DNA of 64,000 nt from Aurantibacter aestuarii. Its GTDB lineage: Bacteria > Bacteroidota > Bacteroidia > Flavobacteriales > Flavobacteriaceae. Of this stretch, positions 17,539-29,318 are shown piece after piece. The DNA is taken from the NCBI RefSeq assembly GCF_003008425.1, contig NZ_PXOQ01000009.1, forward strand, positions 503,501 to 567,500, read 5' to 3'. Made by a program: the position numbers and the translations under genes. Under the pieces are notes generated by a model, which did not search any database, had not been told where the DNA came from, and worked only from the letters and a program-made list of their open reading frames with translations. How positions within the stretch are numbered: the stretch's first letter is position 1; each line of letters opens with the position of its first letter.

Positions 17539-17817
17539 CTACAAGATTATAGTCTCTAATTTTGGATTTGTTTCCTTAATTAAATTAAATTTCCAGTCTT
17601 TTCGCCAGTTCTTAATTTGTTTTTCTCTTGCAATTGCCTGATTAATATCTGTAAACTCTTCAAAATAAATTAAGTCTTTTAAATTATACTTCTTAGTAAA
17701 AACTGAACCTGTTCCATTTTGATGCTCTGTTATTCTATTTAATAAATTAGAAGTTACACCAACATAAAATGTAGTTCTGTACTTATTTGTTAAAATATAG
17801 ATATAACTTAACTGCAT
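17539..17817 (-). CDS. Small GIY-YIG endonuclease-domain protein
   Basis: A 92-residue stand-alone GIY-YIG protein of the UPF0213/YhbQ type. The N-terminus reads YIYILTNKYRTTFYVGVTSN, with the Y-I-Y and Y-V-G strands; the catalytic-type Arg follows in LLNRITEH, and the conserved Glu of the last helix in AIAREKQIKNWRK. All the usual motifs are present, so it could be an active nuclease. It is bracketed by 81-bp doublets, 5 bp on its 3' side and 22 bp on its 5' side, inside the thi operon, where it has no metabolic role. Transcription would come from the thi promoter. Its link to the repeats is inference. Confidence 0.9.
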   Translation of the reverse strand: MQLSYIYILTNKYRTTFYVGVTSNLLNRITEHQNGTGSVFTKKYNLKDLIYFEEFTDINQAIAREKQIKNWRKDWKFNLIKETNPKLETIIL

Positions 17818-17839
17818 AATCTATTAAACTTTTGGATGT

Positions 17840-17920
17840 GATGCTGAAATAAATTCAGCATGACAATTGGTTATGAAATTTTTCTTCCTTTCGTCAATCT
17901 GAACTTGTTTCAGATTCTCA
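17840..17920. repeat. REPIN-like inverted doublet 4 (81 bp), upstream flank of the GIY-YIG gene
   Basis: Unit A at 17840-17865 and unit B at 17891-17920, again exactly 81 bp. It begins 22 bp from the GIY-YIG start codon. The inner ends show small changes (GACA, TCGTC) compared with doublets 2 and 3. Confidence 0.87.
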
Positions 17921-17952
17921 CTAACCTTTCCTTTTCTTTACTCTCTTTATAT

Positions 17953-17978
17953 GATACTGAAATGAATTCAGCATGACG
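17953..17978. repeat. Solitary A-type palindromic unit
   Basis: A diverged copy (GATACTGAAATGAATTCAGC...) with the start of the usual spacer (ATTGGTTGT) but no B unit; the composite element at 17995 begins where the spacer breaks off. Confidence 0.8.
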
Positions 17979-17994
17979 ATTGGTTGTTTGAGTT

Positions 17995-18136
17995 AGGGAT
18001 TGCAGTGAAAATCCTTTTGCTGTCAATTCGAGTAAATTCATGCCGTGGTAACGATATAAATTTGTATCGAGAATACGCAAAAGATTGTAACGGAAAGCCC
18101 GACCACGCTTTTCCTAAGAAAAGCGTGGGAACTCCC
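17995..18136. repeat. Composite structured repeat element next to the thiC stop
   Basis: Between GGGATTGCAGTGAAAATCC and GTAACGGAAAGCCCGACC lies a second motif (TGTCAATTCGAG ... TTTGTATCGAGAATA, 18021-18075), bounded by the complementary TTTTGC and GCAAAA. The right part forms a perfect 11-bp stem, CCACGCTTTTC at 18103-18113 with GAAAAGCGTGG at 18118-18128. Both motifs resemble repeats I recall from other Flavobacteriaceae genomes; this is memory, not a search. Stop of thiC is 9 bp away. No T run follows the stem on either strand. Confidence 0.6.
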
Positions 18137-18144
18137 AAATTATT

Positions 18145-20022
<1,878 letters not shown>

Positions 20023-20092
20023 CTATTCGCTCTTGGCTTACAGCAGTTATGTTATAATTATATTTTAAATTGAATAAAAAACATGGTGTTAA

Positions 20093-20296
20093 TTATCCGC
20101 CTTGTGTTGCTTGAATAATAAGTATGTCGTCGCCATCTAAAACCTGATGAGTTCCCCAATTTGGTTTAGAAATTATAGATTGATTAATCGCAACCGCAAT
20201 ACCATTATAGTCGTGATTTAGCAACTCTAAAAGTGAATTTAGTGTGTGATTTGTATCAATTTCCTTTTTTTGATTGTTGACTGTTACTGTTATCAT
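20093..20296 (-). CDS. thiS: Sulfur carrier protein ThiS
   Basis: A 67-residue ubiquitin-like protein ending in the diagnostic Gly-Gly (IIQATQGG) that is adenylated by ThiF and converted to a thiocarboxylate. The start MITVTVNNQKKEI, the LNSLLELLNHDYNGIAVAINQSII segment and the GDDILII strand fit ThiS. It is the first gene after the TPP riboswitch, and supplies sulfur to ThiG. Confidence 0.94.
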   Translation of the reverse strand: MITVTVNNQKKEIDTNHTLNSLLELLNHDYNGIAVAINQSIISKPNWGTHQVLDGDDILIIQATQGG

Positions 20297-20393
20297 TTCA
20301 AAAATTTAAACTTATAAAGAACTTTAAGTTTAAGAGATAACCATTTAAGTCTGAAAAGATGGGTTTATGGGATAATTTCCATAAAAATAACTT

Positions 20394-20468
20394 TTCCCTA
20401 CGAAAGTGTTAACTTTATCAGGTTCTAAGGATGTTTCTCAAACTAAATCAATTAGTTACTCCTAAAGT
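20394..20468 (-). ncRNA. TPP riboswitch (THI element) controlling the thiamine operon
   Basis: On the minus strand the conserved parts occur in order: a P1 side AGGAG, then TTTGAGAAACATCC (the CUGAGA loop in the U-variant form), TTAGAACCTGAT (P4/J region), AAAGTTAACACTTTCG and the closing TAGGGAA. These are the hallmarks of the TPP aptamer. It lies about 100 bp before the thiS ATG. The region between it and thiS has weak palindromes (for example TATGG...CCATA) but no clear T-run terminator, so control could act on translation. TPP binding would reduce expression. Confidence 0.95.
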
Positions 20469-20477
20469 TCTAAGTCT

Positions 20478-20485
20478 CAAATTTA
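20478..20485 (-). promoter_or_regulatory. -7 promoter box of the thi operon
   Basis: The minus strand reads TAAATTTG, a perfect TAnnTTTG, placed so that transcription would start just before the riboswitch P1 stem. The -33 element is not clear. Confidence 0.55.
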
Positions 20486-20526
20486 CGGAAATCTTTTTAC
20501 AATTCTCGGTTTGAAGTCCTAAACTT

Positions 20527-21249
20527 TTAATGTAATACTTTAAACTGTTTGTTGTAACGTGTTGTAATATATAAATAGACAAAATAATAACCTGCCACAT
20601 AAAATAGTGTATAAGCAAAACGTAAAGCAGATTGGTCTGCCAAAAACAGAAATGGTACCTGAATAATTTCTGCTAAACAAAAGAAAACACTTATTATAAA
20701 TAGCAAAAAACTTCGCTTATTATCATGATATAAAAAGTTTAAAAAAGACAAGCTCATTAAAGTTAGAATACAAACATTATAAACTGTTTCTGAAATATAA
20801 TGAATACTAAATTTAGAGATTTGCTGACCATTAAAAATAATACTATTTAAATTATAGATAATGTATATACTAATAATGCTTAGAAATAAAGTATGAAGCC
20901 AAAACTTTTTAATTAGTTTATAAACTTCTAGATGACTAAATATATAAGAAATAAGCATAGTGTAGCCTAAAATTGCAGTGATATTAGTATAAACTGAAAA
21001 TTTAATATAATCAAACTTAAAATAAATTTTAAGAACTTCAGTTATAGAAAAAAAGGCTAAGGCGCCACCAAATAATATATGCTTACGCTTAGAGTGTTTA
21101 AAATAAAATAAGGCAAATACTAAGATACAGGTTGCTTTCGCACAAGCTTCCATATAATCCCATTTCATATAAAAACCTATCGCATAAGCTAAACCTAAAA
21201 GGAGAATGATGTATTTATACGCTATTAAGCTTCTATTTTTCATAATCAA
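20527..21249 (-). CDS. Polytopic membrane protein of unknown function
   Basis: A 240-residue protein made almost wholly of hydrophobic stretches; I count about eight possible membrane helices (for example IILLLGLAYAIGFYM, CILVFALFYF, ILFGGALAFFSITEVL, LFLSIISIYIIYN, FLLFIISVFFCLAEI). Short charged loops (KHSKRKH, HDNKRS) separate them. Eight helices and this length resemble the YhhN/lysoplasmalogenase family, but I see no convincing motif, so I do not assign it. It follows ligA by 21 bp on the same strand and may be cotranscribed with it. Confidence 0.75.
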   Translation of the reverse strand: MIMKNRSLIAYKYIILLLGLAYAIGFYMKWDYMEACAKATCILVFALFYFKHSKRKHILFGGALAFFSITEVLKIYFKFDYIKFSVYTNITAILGYTMLISYIFSHLEVYKLIKKFWLHTLFLSIISIYIIYNLNSIIFNGQQISKFSIHYISETVYNVCILTLMSLSFLNFLYHDNKRSFLLFIISVFFCLAEIIQVPFLFLADQSALRFAYTLFYVAGYYFVYLYITTRYNKQFKVLH

Positions 21250-21270
21250 TAATACGACTGCGAAAATAGC

Positions 21271-23881
<2,611 letters not shown>

Positions 23882-23959
23882 TTTTTCAATAAAATTTAGT
23901 TATCAACAAAATGTTTATAAATTTTAACTATTACTAATCAAATAATCATAGATTAATAT

Positions 23960-23967
23960 TATATTTG
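23960..23967 (+). promoter_or_regulatory. Plus-strand TAnnTTTG box in an AT-rich gap
   Basis: TATATTTG matches the -7 consensus exactly, reading away from the LOG gene towards a 55-codon reading frame at 24013. No clear TTG is found at the -33 distance, and AT-rich DNA will often give such boxes. Confidence 0.3.
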
Positions 23968-24012
23968 TATAGTTATTATCTATTAATAATATTTAATTTA
24001 TAATTAAAAGCT

Positions 24013-24180
24013 ATGAAAAATTCTAAATTTTTATTTAAATTTCAAAAAAAACAATTAACTGTATTAATTAGATTTAAACTTAAACGAAACAATAAATCTA
24101 TTTTTTTTAAAATTTTAAAATTTATGTTTTATCTATTTTTTGAGCTTTCAGCATACGATCATTTCCAAAGCCATCTTTAA
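24013..24180 (+). CDS. Short basic reading frame (55 codons), doubtful
   Basis: Begins ATG after AATTAAAAGCT, 46 bp after a -7-like box, and encodes a Lys/Arg-rich N-terminal half (MKNSKFLFKFQKKQ) followed by a hydrophobic stretch (FKILKFMFYLFFEL). Its last 59 bp lie antisense to the 3' end of prmC. The high A+T content may explain the Lys and Phe bias by chance. I have no family for it. Confidence 0.18.
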   Translation: MKNSKFLFKFQKKQLTVLIRFKLKRNNKSIFFKILKFMFYLFFELSAYDHFQSHL

Positions 24181-25009
24181 TAATCTCAACATTTTTAAAA
24201 GCGTAGCTTTCTACTAAAGCCTTCATTTCTTTTCCAAGATATTGATTGATTTCAAAAAACAAAAATCCATTTGGCTTTAATTGTTTTTCGGCTATTTCTG
24301 TAATGGTTTTATAGAAAACTAACGGATCTTCATCAGAAACAAACAAGGCTAAATGTGGTTCGTTTTCCAAAACATTTGGTTTAATTTCTTGTTTTTCTAA
24401 TTCACGTACATAAGGCGGATTAGAAACTATAACATCTAATTTCCCAAGCTTATTTATGTGAGATAACGCTTCAACGTGATCTAAAATATTTTGCTGAATA
24501 AAGTTGACTTCAACTTCATTCTTTATAGCGTTTAATTTTGCAATTTTTAATGCTTCTTCAGATACATCAATTGCATTAACTTTAGCTTTAGCTATATGTT
24601 TTGCTAATGAAATGGCTACACAGCCAGTTCCTGTTCCAATATCTAAAAAGTTTAATTTATCTAGATTTGAAAACTCAGAATTCGCGGTGTTTAAAATTAG
24701 CTCGACTAATTCTTCGGTTTCTGGTCTTGGGATTAGAGTATCTTCAGTCACCTTAAATGTTAACCCATAAAACTCGGTTTCACCTAATAAATACTGAATT
24801 GGTTTTTCCGCTTTTAAATGATTTAATGCCTCCATTATTTGTGGTTGCTCTTCTGTCGTTATGGATAAATTTGTGTCTAAAGCTAAATCTAATCGCGATA
24901 AATTATAAAACGATTCTATACACATGTAGAAAAACTGGTGTACTTCATCTTTACCATAAATAGCATCCAATTCTTTATGAAACAGTTGTTCAATTTCTTT
25001 TACCTTCAT
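24122..25009 (-). CDS. prmC: Peptide chain release factor N5-glutamine methyltransferase
   Basis: Methylates the GGQ glutamine of release factors with S-adenosylmethionine. The helical N-terminal domain is followed by KPIQYLLGETEFYGL and LIPRPETEELVE, the SAM motif FLDIGTGTGCVAISLA, and the catalytic NPPY (VSNPPYVRE). I start the protein at the internal ATG (MKVKEIEQLFH); the longer frame beginning at 25045 would overlap the upstream acetyltransferase by 31 bp and adds residues without family support. With this start the gap to that gene is 5 bp, implying a two-gene operon. Confidence 0.94.
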   Translation of the reverse strand: MKVKEIEQLFHKELDAIYGKDEVHQFFYMCIESFYNLSRLDLALDTNLSITTEEQPQIMEALNHLKAEKPIQYLLGETEFYGLTFKVTEDTLIPRPETEELVELILNTANSEFSNLDKLNFLDIGTGTGCVAISLAKHIAKAKVNAIDVSEEALKIAKLNAIKNEVEVNFIQQNILDHVEALSHINKLGKLDVIVSNPPYVRELEKQEIKPNVLENEPHLALFVSDEDPLVFYKTITEIAEKQLKPNGFLFFEINQYLGKEMKALVESYAFKNVEIIKDGFGNDRMLKAQKIDKT

Positions 25010-25014
25010 GGAGT

Positions 25015-25503
25015 TTAAAGTGTTTTTAGCATCCAGATACCACAAGAGTAATGACCAGTATTTCCCATTGGTCCTTCTAAATGTTTAAATCCGAAAGACT
25101 TATACACATGAATGGCTGCTTCTAATTGCGGAATGGTTTCTATATAAACCTGTTTATATCCTAAACGTTTTGCTTCATCCAAACATTTTTGAAATAACAA
25201 CTTACCAAAACCTAAACCTCTCACTTTTGGCGAGAAATACATTTTTTGTAATTCGCATACCGATTCTTCTAAACCTGCCAATGGTTTTATCCCTGCTCCA
25301 CCTAAAACATCTTCATCTTTAACCACTACAAAATAGGTTTCATTTGCTCCACTGTAACTTTCAAACATTTGCTTTGTTTCAGGATCGGCATAAGCGGTTC
25401 CCTCTAAAGGCAAACCAAATTCTGGAAAACAATCTCTAATCACTTTTTCAATTTGAGTATTGTCTTCTGCTGTAATTTCTCTTATTATGGTGGTATTCTT
25501 CAC
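25015..25503 (-). CDS. GNAT-family N-acetyltransferase
   Basis: A 162-residue acetyl-CoA-dependent transferase. The N-terminal IREITAEDNTQIEKVIRD strand-helix and the motif A pyrophosphate loop VRGLGFGKLLFQKCLDEAKR (R-x-x-G-x-G) are clear, followed by VYIETIPQLEAAIHVYKSFGF, the typical last strand-helix. The acceptor is unknown. It precedes prmC by 5 bp. Confidence 0.9.
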   Translation of the reverse strand: MKNTTIIREITAEDNTQIEKVIRDCFPEFGLPLEGTAYADPETKQMFESYSGANETYFVVVKDEDVLGGAGIKPLAGLEESVCELQKMYFSPKVRGLGFGKLLFQKCLDEAKRLGYKQVYIETIPQLEAAIHVYKSFGFKHLEGPMGNTGHYSCGIWMLKTL

Positions 25504-25555
25504 TTATAAATACTAATTTTACAGCGTGAAGATACACTTATTAAGCAGCTTTAAA

Positions 25556-26011
25556 ATGAAACACATCGGTTTATTATTAACACTCTTTTTAACGATACTA
25601 AGCTGTAGCGTTAATGAAAAACCTCAATTTATTGCTATTGAAAATGTTAGGGTGACCGAGTCAACCTCTAAACAAATTACCGTAGTTGCCAATGCCAGAT
25701 TTAATAACCCAAACGATATAAAAGGCGAACTTAAAACTGACGATTTGGTGGTTTTTGTAAACGATAACGAATTAGCTCACGTTTCCTCAAAATCTTTTAA
25801 AGTTCCTGCCAATCAAGAATTTTCTATTCCACTTACTGCAAAAATACCTACCGACAGTTTATATAGTGACAAAAACTTAAGTGGTCTTTTAGGTAGTTTA
25901 CTTACTAAAAAAATTAAAGTACAGTATAAAGGTGACATTTATTATAAAGTTTTTGGTTTTTCGCATTCCTATACTATCGATAAATCTGAACAAATCACAA
26001 TAGATTTCTAA
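25556..26011 (+). CDS. LEA14-like (LEA-2 domain) lipoprotein
   Basis: A small secreted protein: the signal peptide MKHIGLLLTLFLTILSCS ends in a lipobox with Cys near residue 17. The rest (FIAIENVRVTESTSKQITVVANARFNNPN and FKVPANQEFSIPLTAKIP) has the alternating beta pattern of the LEA-2/WHy fold. I chose ATG at 25556, preceded by TTTAAA; an upstream GTG at 25526 would place charged residues ahead of the signal. It stands 2 bp before ribD in a plus-strand series. Function unknown. Confidence 0.8.
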   Translation: MKHIGLLLTLFLTILSCSVNEKPQFIAIENVRVTESTSKQITVVANARFNNPNDIKGELKTDDLVVFVNDNELAHVSSKSFKVPANQEFSIPLTAKIPTDSLYSDKNLSGLLGSLLTKKIKVQYKGDIYYKVFGFSHSYTIDKSEQITIDF

Positions 26012-26013
26012 GT

Positions 26014-27030
26014 ATGAATACTCACCAAACCTATATGAACCGTGCGTTACAAATCGCAAAGAATGGATTGGGCTTTACCAGACCAAATCCTATGGTTGGT
26101 GCTGTTATTGTACACCAAAACAAGATTATAGGTGAAGGATTTACAAGTACTTATGGAGGCAATCACGCTGAAGTTAACGCTATTAACAGTGTTAAAAACC
26201 ACGATTTATTAGCAGAAAGCACCATATATGTTACTCTAGAACCGTGCAGTCATTACGGAAAAACGCCACCATGCAGCGATTTAATTATCGCTAAAGGCAT
26301 TAAAAATGTGGTGATTGGTTGTGTAGACGATAATCCTCAAGTGGCAGGAAAAGGTATAAAAAAATTATTGGAAGCCAATTGTAAGGTAACCGTTGGTATT
26401 TTAGAATCTGAATGTAAAGTACACCACAAACGTTTTTTTACCTTTCATAATAAAAAACGACCGTTTATTATATTAAAATGGGCACAAAGTAGTGACGGAT
26501 TTTTAAGTCCCGAAACCAAGGATGATCAAAAACCCGTTTGGATTACAAATAAAACCTCGCGAGCTTTAGTACATAAGTGGCGCGGAGAAGAGCAAGCTAT
26601 TTTAGTTGGTACAAATACAGTTTTACAAGACAATCCTAGTTTAACCACAAGAAATTATGCGGGTCAAAACCCCATTCGTGTGGTAATAGATAAATACTTA
26701 AAATTAGATCTCTCTTTAGCGGTTTTTAATGCTGAAGCGGAAACACTTGTCATTTCGAAACATACTATAGATTGGACAAAAACCAATGCTATTGCACAAC
26801 AAATCTGTGAGGTGTTACATCAAAAAAATATAACATCTATCATTATAGAAGGTGGCACAAAAACCTTGCAAACCTTTATAGATGAAAATCTTTGGGATGA
26901 AGCGCGCATTTTTAAGGGAACTATTACTTTTAAAAAAGGAACAAAAGCACCAGTTTTTAACGAAGAAATTGCTTCAAAAGAAGTTATTTTAGAAGACACT
27001 TTAGAAATTTATAACAATAAAAACTTATAG
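26014..27030 (+). CDS. ribD: Riboflavin biosynthesis bifunctional deaminase/reductase RibD
   Basis: Deaminates and then reduces the pyrimidine intermediate in riboflavin synthesis. The N-terminal deaminase has the zinc site NHAEVNAI (His and catalytic Glu) and EPCSHYGKTPPC (two Cys). The C-terminal reductase part (from about 148) begins RPFIILKWAQSSDGF and contains AILVGTNTVLQDNPSLTTR and IIIEGGTKTL. The 338-residue length is normal. ribBA, an earlier-pathway gene, lies elsewhere in the window (46.3 kb). Confidence 0.96.
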   Translation: MNTHQTYMNRALQIAKNGLGFTRPNPMVGAVIVHQNKIIGEGFTSTYGGNHAEVNAINSVKNHDLLAESTIYVTLEPCSHYGKTPPCSDLIIAKGIKNVVIGCVDDNPQVAGKGIKKLLEANCKVTVGILESECKVHHKRFFTFHNKKRPFIILKWAQSSDGFLSPETKDDQKPVWITNKTSRALVHKWRGEEQAILVGTNTVLQDNPSLTTRNYAGQNPIRVVIDKYLKLDLSLAVFNAEAETLVISKHTIDWTKTNAIAQQICEVLHQKNITSIIIEGGTKTLQTFIDENLWDEARIFKGTITFKKGTKAPVFNEEIASKEVILEDTLEIYNNKNL

Positions 27031-27032
27031 AA

Positions 27033-27644
27033 ATGATTAAAACCATCATATTCGATTTTGGCGATGTATTTATCAATTTAGATAAAGTAGGCGCAAACCA
27101 ACATGCTTTACAGTTGTTTGGTTTAGATGAATTTCCTGAAGAATTAATTGCTATAAACACACTTTACGAACAAGGACTTATTGAAACTGAAGAGTTTATC
27201 GATTTCTACGAAGATAATTTTGAAGGCGTCACTAGACAACAAATTATCGATGCTTGGAATATTATGATTCAAGATTTTCCGAAATACCGATTGGACTTTA
27301 TAAAACAACTTAAAGCTGAAGGTAAGTACAAACTTATTTTATTAAGCAATACCAACGAACTTCATATTAACTTTATAAAAGAGCATGTGTCTTTTTATGA
27401 AGAATTCAAATCATGTTTTGATAACTTTTATTTATCTCATGAAATAAATTTAAGAAAACCTGAAGCTACTATTTTTGAGTTTGTTTTAGCCGAAAACAAT
27501 TTAAATCCCGAAGAATGTGTATTTATAGATGATACTCTAGAAAATACTACTGCAGCTGCAGATCTTGGTTTTTTCACTTGGAATAATGATCCAAAAACCC
27601 AGGATGTCATTAATTTATTTGAACTTAAAACTCATTTGTTTTAA
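27033..27644 (+). CDS. HAD-superfamily hydrolase (HAD-IA)
   Basis: A 203-residue haloacid-dehalogenase-type phosphatase. Motif I is IIFDFGDVF (nucleophile Asp, then the +2 residue Gly and the second Asp at +3, a slight departure from DxD); motif II LLSNTNE; motif III Lys in LRKPEATIFEFVL; motif IV VFIDDTLENTTAAADLGF. These fit the subfamily IA fold, with a helical cap after motif I. Substrate not predictable. It starts 2 bp after ribD and ends within 1 bp of the next gene. Confidence 0.85.
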   Translation: MIKTIIFDFGDVFINLDKVGANQHALQLFGLDEFPEELIAINTLYEQGLIETEEFIDFYEDNFEGVTRQQIIDAWNIMIQDFPKYRLDFIKQLKAEGKYKLILLSNTNELHINFIKEHVSFYEEFKSCFDNFYLSHEINLRKPEATIFEFVLAENNLNPEECVFIDDTLENTTAAADLGFFTWNNDPKTQDVINLFELKTHLF

Positions 27645-28507
27645 TGTTTTTACTTCTTAGCATTTTATGCTCTACAGTTATTTTTATCATCTTTAAATGT
27701 TTTGGGCTTTTTAAGATCAATACGCTACAAGCACTTGTAGTTAATTATATTACCGCTAGCATTTTTGGCTTTTTAAATTATTCGGAACCTATTTCTGTAA
27801 CAGAAATTACGTCTAGTAAATGGTTTATTGGCGCCATTATTTTAGGCGTTTTATTTATTAGCATTTTTAATGTTATGGCGCTTACTGCTCAAAAAAACGG
27901 TCTGTCGGTAGCTTCTGTTGCCAGTAAAATGAGTGTCATTATCCCTGTCGTATTTGGACTTTTTGTGTATAATGAAACTTTAAACTTCCAAAAAGGAGCT
28001 GGAATTATACTGGCATTAGTTGCCGTATTTTTAGCTTCGGTAAAAGCAAAAGATAAAGAGGATTTTCAGCTAAAAAATTTGACTTTACCACTTATTTTAT
28101 TTTTAGGATCTGGGGTTATAGATACGTCCATTAGTTATGTAGAAACCACCTATTTAGCCGATAATGGGATTCCTGTATTCTCGGCAACTGTGTTTGTATA
28201 TGCAGCTATAACTGGTATATTACTTTTAGCTTATAAATCTTTTAACAATAAAATAGAACTAAGTTATAAACCTGTTATTGGTGGTATTATTTTAGGAATA
28301 GTTAACTACTACTCTATCTACACAGTATTAAAAGCTTTAAATGTTGAGAACTTTGAAAGCTCGACTATATTTACCGTTAATAATGTAGCAATTGTTATGC
28401 TCTCTACACTTGTAGGCTTACTTTTATTTAAAGAAAAACTTTTAATTAAAAATTGGATTGGTATTGCTGTTGCTATAGTGTCTATCATATTAGTTACTTT
28501 TGCTTAG
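27644..28507 (+). CDS. EamA-family (DMT) membrane transporter
   Basis: A 287-residue inner-membrane protein with about ten hydrophobic helices, in two repeats typical of drug/metabolite exporters. The first half includes ALTAQKNGLSVASVASKMSVIIPV and the second KALNVENFESSTIFTVNNVAIVMLS, where the internal EamA repeat can be seen by the VASKMSVIIPVVFGLF / FTVNNVAIVMLSTLVGLLLF parallel. Its start overlaps the HAD stop by 1 bp. The exported substrate is unknown. Confidence 0.85.
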   Translation: MFLLLSILCSTVIFIIFKCFGLFKINTLQALVVNYITASIFGFLNYSEPISVTEITSSKWFIGAIILGVLFISIFNVMALTAQKNGLSVASVASKMSVIIPVVFGLFVYNETLNFQKGAGIILALVAVFLASVKAKDKEDFQLKNLTLPLILFLGSGVIDTSISYVETTYLADNGIPVFSATVFVYAAITGILLLAYKSFNNKIELSYKPVIGGIILGIVNYYSIYTVLKALNVENFESSTIFTVNNVAIVMLSTLVGLLLFKEKLLIKNWIGIAVAIVSIILVTFA

Positions 28508-28508
28508 T

Positions 28509-29123
28509 ATGGAAGAAAGCGATGTATATAAAACTATTGTAAAAGCTTCGGAAGAAACACTTTTTAAAGATCGAAGTTCAAAATTTTTTAATTATGCTTT
28601 TCCCGTTTCTAATGAAGAAGAAGTTAAACTTCATCTTGAAGAGTTAAAACTTCAGCATAAAAATGCCGGACACTTTTGTTATGCTTACCAGATAGGTACT
28701 GAAGATATTTCTTATCGTGCTAATGATGATGGCGAGCCTAACAACTCTGCAGGAATGCCTATTTATGGACAAATACAATCTTACGAGGTTACTAATATTT
28801 TGGTTGTCGTAGTTCGTTATTTTGGAGGCACTAAATTAGGTGTTGGCGGATTAATTAATGCCTACAAAACCGGCGCTCAAATGGCTTTAGATGCTTCAAA
28901 AATTGTAAAAAAAACCATAAACGTAGATTACGAAATTGCTTTTGATTACAAGAACATGAATAAAGTAATGCGGGTTATTAAAGAAAGAAATCTTAATATC
29001 ACCAATCAAGTTTTGGAATTGGATTGTAAAGTATATATATCTGTTAGGAAAAAAGAGGCCGAAACTGTTTTTGAAGCTTTCAATTCAATCTATGAAGTAG
29101 AAATTAATCAGGTTGACTTATAA
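28509..29123 (+). CDS. YigZ/IMPACT-family protein
   Basis: A 204-residue member of the YigZ/IMPACT family. The diagnostic segment is RANDDGEPNNSAGMPIYGQI, with GHFCYAYQIG before and VVVVRYFGGTKLGVGGLINAYKTGA after it; a C-terminal DUF1949-like ferredoxin fold follows (about 135-204). I use ATG at 28509, one base after the EamA stop, rather than the TTG 9 bp upstream. The family is widespread, but its molecular role is not settled. Confidence 0.9.
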   Translation: MEESDVYKTIVKASEETLFKDRSSKFFNYAFPVSNEEEVKLHLEELKLQHKNAGHFCYAYQIGTEDISYRANDDGEPNNSAGMPIYGQIQSYEVTNILVVVVRYFGGTKLGVGGLINAYKTGAQMALDASKIVKKTINVDYEIAFDYKNMNKVMRVIKERNLNITNQVLELDCKVYISVRKKEAETVFEAFNSIYEVEINQVDL

Positions 29124-29158
29124 GCTCTAGACTTTTTATCTCCTCTACTTCATATTAA

Positions 29159-29266
29159 TTAATCTTCTAAATTTTTCCAGTTTTCCAAAACCTCCAAAAA
29201 ATAATCGGGTGCATTTACAGATGTTTTGATTAGTACATCTACATGGCCTATTAAGTAATGTTGTTT
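29159..29266 (-). pseudogene. Possible relic of a protein-coding 3' end
   Basis: Reading the minus strand from just after an in-frame stop, 35 codons end in TAA: KQHYLIGHVDVLIKTSVNAP and then DYFLEVLENWKNLED. There is no start codon. The composition (ordered alternation, an acidic amphipathic tail) resembles genuine protein more than random AT-rich DNA, but I recognise no family. The rest of this 195-bp gap holds no gene. Confidence 0.25.
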
Positions 29267-29318
29267 TTATATTTTACATTTAATAGCAAATAGAAAAATA
29301 GGTAAACTTAAATTAAGT

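Noticed and set aside
16584-17978. CRISPR array
   Set aside because: The repeats are palindromic pairs in inverted orientation with a conserved spacer, irregular distances and a gene among them; there are no unique spacers between direct repeats and no cas genes.
18103-18128. Terminator downstream of thiC
   Set aside because: The stem is perfect but no T run follows on either strand, and it belongs to a larger folded repeat.
25010-25045. Longer prmC start (MWYLDAKN...)
   Set aside because: Overlaps the upstream gene by 31 bp and lacks family support; the ATG at 25009 leaves a 5-bp gap.
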